Origin: Hemibagrus wyckioides
Taxonomy: Eukaryota; Chordata; Actinopteri; Siluriformes; Bagridae
Direction of reading: 5' to 3'
Assembly (NCBI RefSeq): GCF_019097595.1
Contig: NC_080712.1
Coordinates: 25,285,146 to 25,349,145, forward strand
DNA length: 64,000 nt
Positions within the stretch are counted from its first letter, which is position 1. Each line of letters starts with the position of its first letter. Made by a program: the position numbers and the translations under genes. This document shows positions 45,472 to 58,109 of this stretch, piece by piece. A model generated the notes under the pieces. It did no database searches, was not told the origin of the DNA, and worked only from the letters and a program-made list of their open reading frames with translations.

Positions 45472-47330
45472 GTAAGCTGATGGATGCAAAAACTTTTATC
45501 CAGTCTAGAATTAGTATGCAAAGTAAATGCAGACATCTCAAATAATGACTTATAATAAGTAATATAAGTAAACAATTTTTTCTATGATTCACACAGCCAA
45601 GTAAGGCAATAGTAGGAAAGGACATGTTTTCCTGGCAATGGTCGGTTAATGTTAGCAGTGCACTTTATCTACATGATGTTCAATGTGTAATACACAAAAA
45701 ACACCTGTCTTGAGAACTGGTTGCTTTGACCTTTTATTATAGCTGCTTATTGTAGGAGTTTTGTGTACTCATGCAAGCTGACTGAACATGCTAAGTGACT
45801 GTAAGCTAAACCTGTGGTAGAAACATTTTTCGTTTAAATTGTTTTTAAAATTGCACAAAGCATCACTTGTATTAGCATTTGTTCTCAATATCTTTATTTT
45901 ATTGCTCAGGGTTTAAGTGTTTTTTTTAATGACTCCCATTTATCCATGAGCAAGAGCAGGAATGCTTGCAAAGCTGATATCAGGACTGTAAATAAACCAG
46001 AGAAGTTATTAGCTGTAACTAAGCTATTAATAAAATATAAAATCTTCATGCATATGTTCTTTGTTAAATAGCAGTGAATTGTTGTACTGTACAGTGAAAT
46101 ATCCCTGATAAACACATTTTTGTTGCAAGGCTAGAAGCCATCACAGCTTTATCTGTTTATAATGTACAGACATGAAATGCTAAGATGGATCAGAGAACTA
46201 TAAAGACATTTTTGATGCTATTATTTAGAAATGTTACCGTGAATCACTTAGAAAATGACATTTAAAGAGTGTATGCGCTGTTTTGGTCTGATTAAGCTAT
46301 CCTGACATGCTACACTAGCATAGTGATTCATTTTTAACAATTTCTCTGTCCATCATCTTTGCTAGTTCACTGACAATACACAGAGTGACCCAGATTCAAT
46401 GGAACAACAGAAGTCAAAGAAATACACATGAAAATGTACCAGAACATTAATTGAATATGGATTTCTAAACATAAATAATTAATGAAGCTCGTCATTGGTA
46501 CAGTACAAAAACAGAATACTCAAAGTTATGGTACCCTTTGCAAGTTTATATATCTGTGTGAATTAAATCAAGTATTATCTGAAGCTGGATGTGACAGTGT
46601 TAACTGGCTGTACCCTTTCAAACACAATAGGCTTCGAAAAGCCGTCAAGAAATGAAAGATCACTTGTCCCACCAGAATAATAGTTAGTATAAGAAATATT
46701 TCTTTGTGTTTTAATTGTCACTTATTATGCATATATTTTACAGATGTGATAAAATGTTCACTTTTTACAATAATCACAATGAGGGCTTGGGGTTACAGAA
46801 AATCGATAATGTTTTTTTAAGTTGTTTGTCTAATTTTTTAATCCCTGGACAGTATGTGTCTATATTTCCCTGCCCAGCCAGGACTAAATTTAAATGTTTA
46901 GAGATCCCCTCACATGGTGGGGAAAAAGATGTTTGACTGCTACCTTTCTTCAGATATGAAATTCTTTTTTAAAGTTGCAAAATGAAGAAAAATATTGCTT
47001 ACATGATTCAATTTACCAGCTAATCGGATTATTACATTGTGTGAGGCAGAAAATGCCATGCTTTGGCACTTGTGTCTTTGTGTTAGTGATTGAATTTATT
47101 TATAGAAAAAACACAAATAGTTTTGTGTTTGTTTTGTGTGGTATTTTATCAAGTTGTAATAGGTCATGGGTGGACTGTTTTTATTTCATTTAGTTTCATT
47201 ATTAGGGATTCCACAAGATGAACATGATCTGGATATATTTCACAATTGATGTAATCAAAACAAACCAAATTGCAAAGTTTGCTCTGCGAAAGTCCCACAA
47301 GTAACTGAGAAAAACACAATGTGGCATTTA
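45472..47330. other. Intron of the arid4b-like gene, unassigned
   Basis: AT-rich sequence with no exon, RNA gene or repeat family that I can recognise. In particular the next expected ARID4 exon was not seen. Confidence 0.3.
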
Positions 47331-47332
47331 GT

Positions 47333-47623
47333 CTCTTTAATAGTGTGAGGGTGGCAGACATGAGTAGCAGTATCATTAAGTGTGGTTATTAAAATGGAGC
47401 ATGTTAAGCAAGCTTGCAGAGAAATTTTCACACATGAGCAAATACTTCAGTGCTGCAAGCCCTGAGACATGCACAATTCTTTTATGCTCGCTTGCTAGTG
47501 TCATGTACCACTTTCCTCCTGTCGCAAAATACAATTTTTATCTGATTTTTAGTGACCAGTGACAAATCACTGATACTGCTCTGCATGCTCATGTCTGCCA
47601 CCGTCACAGGCTCCATTAAAGAT
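47333..47623. repeat. Inverted-repeat element of about 290 bp (MITE-like)
   Basis: The left arm 47333-47375 (TCTTTAAT ... GGTGGCAGACATGAG ... AGCAGTATCA) is inverted at 47570-47623 (TGATACTGCT ... CTCATGTCTGCCACC ... ATTAAAGA). Arms are imperfect, with a short insertion in the right one. No coding capacity; no target duplication identified. Confidence 0.6.
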
Positions 47624-47711
47624 TCTATCACATCTTAAACACAAAATTCAGCACAAGCAGTCCATTGCTAGCAGCACACACCAGCGACTAACAAAAATGG
47701 CGCTAAATAAA

Positions 47712-48003
47712 ATGTTCAATTCGATTTTATTTGTATAGCTCTTTTAACACTGGACATCGTCACAAAGCAGCTTTACAGAAATATATAAATTCTGGATCCA
47801 TCCATCCATTTTCTCTACCACTTATCCAACACAGCACAAGGAGCCCACAGCCTATCCCAGGGCACAAAGTGGGGAGCCAACCCATTGTAGGGCATGCACT
47901 CATACACACTAAGGTACCCATTCACGCACTACACAATTGAGAGATGCCAATCAGCCTACAGTGCATGTCTTCGGACTGGGGAGGAATCTGGAGTACAGTG
48001 TAA
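47712..48003 (+). repeat. Two fused dispersed fish repeats
   Basis: 47712-47795 is the TTTTATTTGTATAGC / CAAAGCAGCTTTACA repeat also at 32930. It is followed by CATCCATCCATTTTCTCTAC and CAGCCTATCCCAGGGCACAA, ending GTCTTCGGACTGGGGAGGAA near 47980, a well-known fish repeat. Neither is coding. Confidence 0.6.
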
Positions 48004-48533
48004 TACAGCATTTTTAAAAAGTTGCTCCTGTGAGCTTTGTAGCATCTGGTTCCTTTGTAGTGGCTTGCTCCAATTTGTTTTTACTGTTTGTCACAGTTAT
48101 AAGGGTTCTTTGCTGATCATCATTTCTTCTGTCAACACAGTTTCTACACAATGCAAGGTTTATATGGCAGAAAATCTAGTATTGCTCAAATGCATTTTTA
48201 TCTAGAATAAAGTATGCAGTAGTTTGCATACCAATCCCCAAATACTGGTGATAGAAAAATACATAGGCTATATACAGTATAAAATGTTATCAGCATAAAT
48301 GATTATTGTAGCCTGGGTTTTAGCTATAGGCTTTCTCAAACTAAATTTAAAGTGTAGTTTACAGTGTTGCTGTGGGGTAAATGGTAATTACACTGTTATT
48401 AAATACAAGCAATTTTTTAATTCTAATTTACACTGAAAATGACAGGTCACTTTCTCTATGGAGATAGAGCCAAATATATACTCAGATGATTGGCCCACTG
48501 AACATCAACTTATTTGAAGATGTTTTAATGCCT

Positions 48534-50888
48534 GGGTGATTCTCACGAAATCTTGGTTTTAAAAATTTCAAACATGAAAATTTTGCTTAAATTAACTTTT
48601 TTTCCCAGACAGCAACAAAGTCTGGAATATTTGTGAACATTAATTTAAAAATGTTTACTTACCATTTAACACCTTTTTGAACATAATTTCCAAAATAAGT
48701 CCTAAAAAATCTCATTACCGTAACACTGTAATGTGTTAACACAACATTAACACTGATAGAAAAGCAAATACATTTTCACAGTTTTAAAAATTATTTTAAA
48801 AATGGATTATTAATAGTCATGCACAGTTACTTGAAGTTCTGAAATAATATTTATTTTTAATTTAACAGTTTTTAAAATTTTGACTGATTTCTCTCATTAC
48901 TGCAACACTGTCCACAATTTACAACCATTCTTTTTATATTTCGATGAAACCTGGCATTTTAAGATTTGTACATGCATTTAAAATCAGAGTACTATATTTC
49001 TATTAATTAAATTAACATCTAATAAACATGAGTTTCTGTAATGATATATACGTTTAGTAATGAGGTTAGTTATTTCGGTAATGATAATAACTATACTAGT
49101 CTGAGATTTATATTGAAACTTGTATACAAGTCTGAGATAATGCAGAAAGAAACAGATAGTATTTGAACAATCATGCATTCAAGTTCAAAACAGTTTTATT
49201 GTGTAGTGCTTCAAAAATACAAAAGCCAAAAATAAAAAAAAATAAGAAAAACATTAAAACAGGAATAAACAGGACAACATTTCAATGTTTACCTAAATAA
49301 CTTGAACCATTTTACCATGGCACTAAAAAATACCTGACCACTGTCTTTTTTTCTTTTCATGTTGCTTCTTAGTCAGCTCTTCAGTTTTCTTTATTTTGCC
49401 AGTTTGTTTTCGTTTTTGATTCCTGGAAGTGGAAAGAAAACATTACATTAAATTAGTCTCATAACATGGGGGAAAAACATTTTATGTATACATCTTCATA
49501 TAGTATAGACTTGATGCTTACAATGTGTGTGTGTGTGTACTATACTGGGCCTGAATTTGTGGGGTGGGGTAGAGCTTAATTTTAGTCTTTGAAATGAATT
49601 GAAAAGTAAAGTAAACAAGAAAATAAAAAATAAAAAAATTACTAACAGAAGAACAAATAACTGTTTATTTATTATGTAATTAAATTACTAAATTATAACA
49701 AATTTATTAGGCTGCTGTCACATTAAGAATCACACGACCTACATGCCTTAGTGTGGCGGGAATTTCCCACAGTATGAACAGTACACTAAGTCCAGCACCA
49801 AAGTCCTGTTATAGTAGTGGCTAAAGGGGTGTGTGTGTGTGTGTGTGTGTATACTCTCATGTACATTTCCTAACACTGTAGGGTGTTTATTGCTAATTAC
49901 ACCTGCTGTAACATCTCCAAACCTAACCTCTCTCTCCCTCTTCTGCACTTTTTTCCCTGAACTTTGTCACCCTGACCTTTGCTAAAGCTTTTTTTTCACA
50001 CTTGCTGATTGTCTAATGAAACAAATCATAAAGCAAAATATCAACATTTAGGAAATTTGAAATTAATACTAAATTCATAAGAGATATTTAAAGTTCTCTT
50101 TACCACAACTGGCCTTAAATGGTTTTGGTGTATGAGAATGGTGTTGCGGAGGATGAGGTGCCTCAGGATATTTTGCTAACAATAGAGAAGCCATGATGGC
50201 TTTACTAATTTTTTCTCAGTGCATGTAATAAGACCTCAATAAAGTACATTTTCATAAAAAAATTGTAAATTGTAAAAATTTTCGAAATGTAGAAAACTTC
50301 CTGTTTCAGTAATGATAATCAAAAAGTCGTGTTAACATTCTGACAATAGAATATTTAACATTTAACTGGAAAGATATAAAAAGATGATCTTACATGGTCA
50401 CCATCTTGAAGTAACTGTCTCATGTGCTCCATCACTCATAATCAAACTTTATTTACATTCTGTATGTGTGTTTAAACAGTCCTCAAAAAGTGTTGCAGAG
50501 GATGAGAACATCAAGCATGGACACATCATTTTCCTAATTTTTTTCATTATTATTATTATACATGAATATTCAGTAAAAAAAATTGTCATCTAGAATAATC
50601 TAGTAGAACATCCATTTATTTTTTTTCTAAATTTTTTTATGTTAATTTGCTTAAATTAAATCATAACACGCATTCAGACACAGCCGGACTCGTTGCAGTA
50701 ATGAGAATTTCAGCAGAAAATGCAGTAAAATAGAAAAATAACTCATTCTCATGTTGAAATTACACATTGTGCAAGGTAGAGAACAGTATTGTCTTTATTC
50801 CGATGCTTTTTTATATTACTAAATTATACTTTTTTTAATTTAAAATCATTAGTGCCGTGGTGTTTCAGTGGTCTCGTAAGAATCACCC
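48534..50888 (-). mobile_element. Candidate DNA transposon with GGGTGATTCT terminal repeats
   Basis: Left end GGGTGATTCTCACGAAA (48534-48550) is inverted at the right as TCTCGTAAGAATCACCC (50872-50888), 15 of 17 matching. CTCATTAC at 48711 and 48893 is mirrored by GTAATGAG/T at 49038, 49057, 49078, 50309 and 50698, which look like subterminal binding sites. The minus strand at 49432-49330 encodes a very basic peptide (RKQTGKIKKTEELTKKQHEK) between an acceptor and a donor. No catalytic domain was recognised, and the superfamily is unknown to me. Confidence 0.55.
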
Positions 50889-51905
50889 GCCTAGGAAGGC
50901 ATGCATGATCAAGTTAAGACCATCTACACAAAAACAGAAGTCTTCATTGTTGCAAAAGCCTTCATTACGTAGCAAATGATAGTTTTTGCCTTCAGTCAAT
51001 GGACTGAACACTGAAACATCATACAAATGTTACCTTTTGTAAAAGGTAATCTTTGATGTACCTGCTGACTAAATATTTACAGATGAACTTTTTCTTGTCG
51101 GTGTATGTATTATACACACAAACTAATTTATATTAGGATATTATATATGCTAATTTTGTGTAGGTCCAGTTCTGATGCTTGCGTGGCCATTGTAGGTGCT
51201 TTTGGTGGTGGGTAAGGTCAGCATTGGCACTCTGGCCGGTCTGAGGCTACGCAGCCCCATACGTAGGAAGCTGCGATGCACTGTGTTCTGACACCATTCT
51301 AGCACAGCTAGCATGAACATTTTCAGCCATTTGTGCTATTATAGATCTTCTGTGGAATTGGCTTTGACAGGACCTGCCATTTGGTGATGCTCTGACTCAC
51401 TGGATAGTGCAGGTATTAGTGACAACTATATACTGTTAAGTAGTGCTAAATGTGTTGAGAGGATCTTCAGGATGAGCACAAGGGTCATTTTTGATTTTAT
51501 TCAATTTTTGTGCACTTTTTTACTATATTGGATGAGACCGTGGAGTATAAATTGTAGTTTTTTGGCTACCCATATGAAACCATCCTTAGGATATCTGTGT
51601 GGTACCATTCACTGTTTTTGTGATATAATACATGTATATTTTGAATAAATGTAAATAAATGTACATCAAGGTTTGGAGGCCTGCATGATTTTAGTGTACA
51701 CTAGTGTATACTAGAAATGTTTTTGCACTTTTAATGCAAAAGTTTAAAAAATTATGATATGCATAGATGTTGATTTCACATCGCTTTGTGAGATCTGATC
51801 ATGTTACTGTTTTATAGGCAACATTTTTTTTGTTCCAAAATATTATCATCTTTGTTGGTGATGGTGGTTGGTCAAGTTCAAGTATAACCTAATTTCATCC
51901 ATATA
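50889..51905. other. Mostly unassigned sequence with one dispersed-repeat remnant
   Basis: 51190-51420 resembles a fish repeat (CTACGCAGCCCCATACGTAG, GCTGCGATGCACTGTGTTCT, AGGACCTGCCATTTGGTGAT) related to a Tc1 family in antisense. The remainder shows nothing recognisable. Confidence 0.4.
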
Positions 51906-52400
51906 CAGCTCTGGAAAAAAATAAGAGACCACTGCAAAATAATCAGTTTCTTATGTTTTTTTCTTACAGGTGCATGTATTGGTGAGATGAACAGTTTTGT
52001 TTCATTTTAAATTCAAAATATAACTATTGTTATTAGAGGAAATGACAATGCATCAAAATAACCCAAGATCATGCAGTATTTGCAGAGCTTTAATAACTCA
52101 AAACAAAATGCAAATAATTTGTAAACAAATTGTGTTAATGCTTTGGCTAAATAACATTAAGAAATCAGTATTTGGTGGAATAACCCCGATTTTGCATGCG
52201 TTTTGGCATGCTCTCCACCAGTTTTTCACATTGGTGTTGGGTAAATTTATACCACTCTTTTTGCAAAAAAGCAAACAGCTCAGCTTTGTTTGATGGTTTG
52301 TGACCATCCATCTTCCTCTTGATTCCTCACATTCCAGAGGTTTTCAATAGGGTTCAAATCTGGAGATTGGGCAGTGGACTCTTATTTTTTTCCAGAGCTG
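51906..52400 (-). mobile_element. MITE-sized derivative of a Tc1 transposon
   Basis: A 495-bp element with ends CAGCTCTGGAAAAAAA and TTTTTTTCCAGAGCTG flanked by TA (51904-51905, 52401-52402). It belongs to the same family as 36112-37116 and retains only the left terminal part plus a short antisense C-terminal transposase stretch (TTTGGTGGAATAACCCCGAT to TGGAGATTGGGC). Confidence 0.85.
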
Positions 52401-52439
52401 TATGTTCCGCAGTGTGTATCCTACATAGGGTTACACAGA

Positions 52440-52692
52440 GCTGCTCCCATCATGAGTTGCATTATCAAAAAAGATTAGTAAGCCTGTTCTAGAAGCAGCT
52501 ATGCAAGCTCAAGTCATGAAGCTACCTCCGTCATGCTTGACTGATGAATTTGTTATAGATTTGCCTTTTTTATTTCTCCACACTTTGGCCTTTCCATTAC
52601 TTTGGTAGAGATTTGTCTTGGTTCCAGAACTTTTGTGGCCATGCTCTGTATTTTTTACATTTCTCTGTAAAATTTTCACCTTCTCTACCTGT
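52440..52692 (-). pseudogene. Tc1 transposase remnant
   Basis: The minus strand reads TNLYQSNGKAKVWRNKKGKS and SSVKHDGGSFM, the decayed region after the first catalytic Asp of a Tc1 transposase. It is cut on the right by the hAT element at 52701. Confidence 0.6.
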
Positions 52693-52700
52693 CTCACAGA

Positions 52701-54126
52701 TAGGGCTGGGTATCGTTCAAAAATTTCCGATATCGATACTGATGCCGATACCTTGACTTCCATACCAGTTCCTGAACGATACCAATTTTATGAAATCCAT
52801 TTTAACAAAAGTACATTACACATTACCTCAGAGAAACTTGGTTTTATTTTTATTATAAGACTCTCCTGAGCCACTCCAAAAGGAAACAAAAAAGCACAAA
52901 TGAACAAAATGTAACCAACACAACACACAACCCTAACCCCAATACACCGTTTTAAGTTAATACATGTTGCTTACTACTGCTTAAGATCTTTAAATAACTC
53001 ATCAGTCGTTCTTCAAAAAAATTAGCATGTCTGCTTTTTCAGGAGACAGACAAGCTCGCTCCTGACTAATAATGTCCCCAGCAGTAGAAAATTTACCTTT
53101 AACAATAAAGTTTGTGACTGCTCTGTGGCATTCATATTGCTTTTCTTCTTCATTTTTCCTTTTTCTGCCAGTGTGAACGGATTAACACTTAATGGTCTCC
53201 TAAATCCAGGGTCAGCAGGAGCAGAGGCTATAACATTAATGTAAGGGGAGAGGGAGAAAATAAAACTGTTAATGCAGTCAACCTTAAGGATAAGCACGCT
53301 TTAACAACATAAATACTTTAAAGTGAGTTAAACGTTATCAGTTTTTATTAACCTTAACATTTTTAGCATAGATTTAGCTATCTATCTATATCCATCCAAA
53401 CAAAATCTAACGTTACATTGGTTACTATATAACGTTAGTACGAAGTCACCGCGCACAGAAAGAAACATAAATAGATGCATGTAGCACTACAAGTTAGCCA
53501 ACTTTGTTTGCTTGTTTGCTAAAAGTTAAGCTTACCTGTCGGAGTCCCAGTCATAACACCGCTGTCTTCATCGGTAGTTTTGGAGGAGGGCTCGTGTGGT
53601 GGGCATGTCGAAGAAGGCTCTGGGGCAGAAAAACACTGAGAGGATGACCGCATCGGCTGTCTTCTTGCAGTCGAAGATGGAGCAACTTTCTGCTCTTATG
53701 TTTATTCCGTGCACGATTAGTGCTTCATCAGATTTGACATGTTGTTGGTCTTGGCAGCAATTATTTTGTTGCAAATGTTGCATCGCACACTTTTGTCATC
53801 GAGCTTCGTGAAATGCAGCCATACTTTCGAGCTTTTCCACATGTTTTAAACATGTCGGGGTTAGGATGATTACACACAACAGCCTCACATGTGAACCGTG
53901 TCTCTGGGCATAACTGGTGGCTTCGCTAGAGCCAATCACCAGCGTTTGATTTAGGCATGTCAAGCATGCTGCATGCTTATTGGCTCACTGACAGGATTAA
54001 ACTGACAAGATTAAACCCTTAGGTGTCGAAATTTGGTACCGAATGAAAAGACATTTTTCGATACTCTATAGTATTGAGGCAATTCGGTCGGTGCTTAAAA
54101 AGTATCGAATTCGATACCCAGCCCTA
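52701..54126 (-). mobile_element. Internally deleted hAT transposon with 8-bp target duplication
   Basis: Terminal sequences TAGGGCTGGGTATCG and CGATACCCAGCCCTA are inverted and nearly perfect. CTCACAGA flanks both ends (52693-52700 and 54127-54134), the 8-bp duplication expected of hAT. Near 53830-53680 the minus strand encodes a BED finger (SSKVWLHFTKLDDKSV, RCNICNKII, NLMKH). The catalytic region is missing, so it is non-autonomous. Confidence 0.92.
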
Positions 54127-55252
54127 CTCACAGATGTAGATTGGGACTTATTCCTCCTCCTACGATCAGTAATCATCTCTGTGGTCTTGTCTGCATTCAT
54201 GCTACCTCTCTACTGTATGATGTTTCCTCTCCACCAGTGTTCAGTCCATTGACTGTGGTGTCATAAGAGGCTCATTTGTGAGTGGGTCTTGGTGGTTATG
54301 GCTCCCTGGCTCCTCTGCCAGTGTTCTGTGAAGTGCTGCTGGCCTTGCCACATGTGCAGTGGTGTAATGTCCCTCCAGCCTTGGTCTGTAATGTTTCTTA
54401 GCCTGTCTGATTGCTTTGTGTAGGTTGTATCTGGCCTTTTTTGTTTTCTCTGTGTCATCTGAGATTGCAGTGGAATGAGCACAAAGCATGGCCCACATCT
54501 TGCAATGGTTTCAAGGTTGATCATTGGGATAGGTCTTACATTGTTTTGTGGGAATAATGGTCTCAGTGCGTGTGCTCCAAGTCCACAGTCAACTCTCAGA
54601 GCAGCAGTTTTGAACACCCTGGTTTGTACTCTCAAAATTGGTGCTGAAGCACCTTCAAGATTCAAGAAGCTTTATTGTCATTTCAACCACATATAGCTGC
54701 CGCAGTACATAGTGAAATGAAACAACGTTTCTCCAGGACCTGGTGCTACATAAACATACAACAACAAAGAGTTCAGCACAAAAAAACAACACCACAGAGC
54801 TAGGACAGAAGTTTGTCTTAGCCACGTAAAGTGCACAGTGTGCAGCTAGGTTCAAACAGAGCATAGTCAAGACAGTGCAAAAGACAATAAATACAAGAAA
54901 GACAACACAAAAGAACACAGGACACTTAGAACCGAAAAAGAAAGAAAGGAACATGTGTGATGGAATGTAAGTGAAATAAAAAAAGATAAAATGAAATGAT
55001 GTAAAAAAGTATTGCAAAATTATTGTGCAAAAATACACAGCAGCGGTTGAGGTAGTGCAAATAGAAATAAACATAAATATGACTATAGCAGCAGATGACA
55101 GGTAGAGGTAGTGCAATAAGTAATGAACAATATAAATTATGTGTGTGCATGTGTTTGCGCGTCCACACAGTCAAGAGAGAGAGTGTGTGTATCTGTGTGT
55201 GAGAGAGACAGAGAGTTGTATACAGTTCAGTCCTGAGTGAGAGTGTGTGTGT

Positions 55253-56866
55253 TCAGTCCTGGGTGTTGAGGAGCCTGATGGCTTGAGGAAAGAAACTGTT
55301 ACACAGTCTGGTTGTGAGGGCCCGAATGCTCCGGTACCTCTTTCCAGATGGCAGGAGGGTGAAGAGTGTGTGTGAGGGGTGTGTGGGGTCAGCCACAATG
55401 CTGTTAGCTTTGCGGATGCAGCGTGTGGTGTAAATGTCCGTGATAGAGGGGAGAGAGACTCCAATGATCTTTTCAGCTGTCCTCACTATCCGCTGAAGGG
55501 TCTTGCGATCCGAGACGGTGCATTTCCCAAACCAGGCAGTGATGCAGCTGCTCAGGATGCTCTCGGTGGTCGCTCTGTAGAACACAGTCAGGATGGGGGA
55601 AGGGAGATGGGCTTTCCTCAGCCTCCTCAGGAAGTAGAGGCGCTGCTGGGCTGCTGAGCTGGTGTTGAGTGACCAGGTGAAGTTCTCCGCCAGATGGACA
55701 CCAAGGAATTTGGTGCTCTTGATGATCTCCACCGAGGATCCGTCGATGAACAGCGGAGAATGGTCACTCATCTTTTTGGTCTTGTCGACGTTCAGGGAGA
55801 GGTTGTTGGCTCTGCACCAGGCTGTTAGATGTTGCACCTCCTCTCTGTATGCTGACTCGTCGTTCTTGTTGATGAGACCCACCACGGTCGTGTCATCGGC
55901 GAACTTGACGATGTGGTTGGAGCTGTGCATTGCTCCACAGTCGTGAGTCAGCAGAGTGAACAGCAATGGACTGAGCACACAGCCCTGAGGAGCTCCAGTG
56001 CTCCGTGTGGTGGTGCTGGAGATACTGTTCCCGATCCAGACTGACTGAGGTCTCCCAGTCAGGAAATCCAGGATCCAGTTGCAGAGAGAGGTATTCAGGC
56101 CCAGGAGACTCAGCTTCTCAATCAGCTGCTGAGGGATGATTGTGTTGAATGCTGAACTGAAATCTATGAACAGCATACGTACGTAGGAGTCCTTACAGTC
56201 CAGGTGTGTGAGGGCCAGATGGAGGGTTGTGGTGATGGCGTTGTCCGTGGAGCAGTTAGGACAATACGCAAACTGCAAGGGGTCCAGCAAGGGTGGTAGC
56301 TGTGACTTGATGTGTCTCATGACGAGCCTCTCGAAGCATTCCATCATGTTTGGTGTGAGTGCGACGGGACGGTAGTCATTGAGGCAGGAAACCGTAGACT
56401 ACATTGGCACAGGGACGATGGCCGTTGTCTTGAGGCACATTGGGATGAAGGAGCTGCTCAGCAAGATGTTGAAGATGTCAGTGAAGACATCTGCTAGCTG
56501 CTCTGCACACTCCCTGAGAACTCTGCCAGGAATGTTGTCTGGTCCAGCAGACTTCCGTGGGTTAACTCTGCTTAGAGTTCTCCTCATGTCAGCTGGGGTG
56601 AGACAGAGCACTAGGTCATTAGGAGGAGGGATGGTCTTCCTTGCTGTTGTGTTGTTGTGTGCCTCAAACCGAGCGTAGAAGTCGTTCAGCGCGTCTGGAA
56701 GGGAGGCATCACTGTCACAGGCAGGTGAAGTTGTCCTGTAGTTGGTGATCGCCTGGATGCCCTGCCACATGCAGGGAGTCTCTGCTGTTCTGGAAGTGGC
56801 CGTGGATTCTCTGGGTGTGCGCGTGCTTCGCCTCTCTGATGGCTCAGGACAGTTTGGCCCTTGCAA
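55253..56866 (-). pseudogene. L2 reverse transcriptase region, broken near motif 0-1
   Basis: 56866-56399 encodes the linker and RT start ([20 protein letters not shown]), then ends at a stop. 56347-55253 carries the rest: [14 protein letters not shown] (motif A), [13 protein letters not shown] (motif B), [10 protein letters not shown] (motif C, both Asp present), and the C-terminus with [21 protein letters not shown] small deletion near 55770 removes a few residues after DKTKKM. Otherwise the catalytic core is intact. Confidence 0.82.
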
Positions 56867-56991
56867 TTTTTAAGGCCGCCCTGTCCCCTGAACTGAAAGC
56901 AGAGTCTCTCGACTTCAGGAGAGCACACACTTTCGCAGTCATCCACAGCTTCTGGTTGGGGCGTGTGGTGATGGTCTTGGAGACGGTGACG

Positions 56992-58109
<1,118 letters not shown>

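Noticed and set aside
49330..49432. Possible exon of the arid4b-like gene
   Set aside because: It is on the opposite strand, very basic without ARID/Tudor motifs, and lies inside the candidate transposon at 48534-50888.
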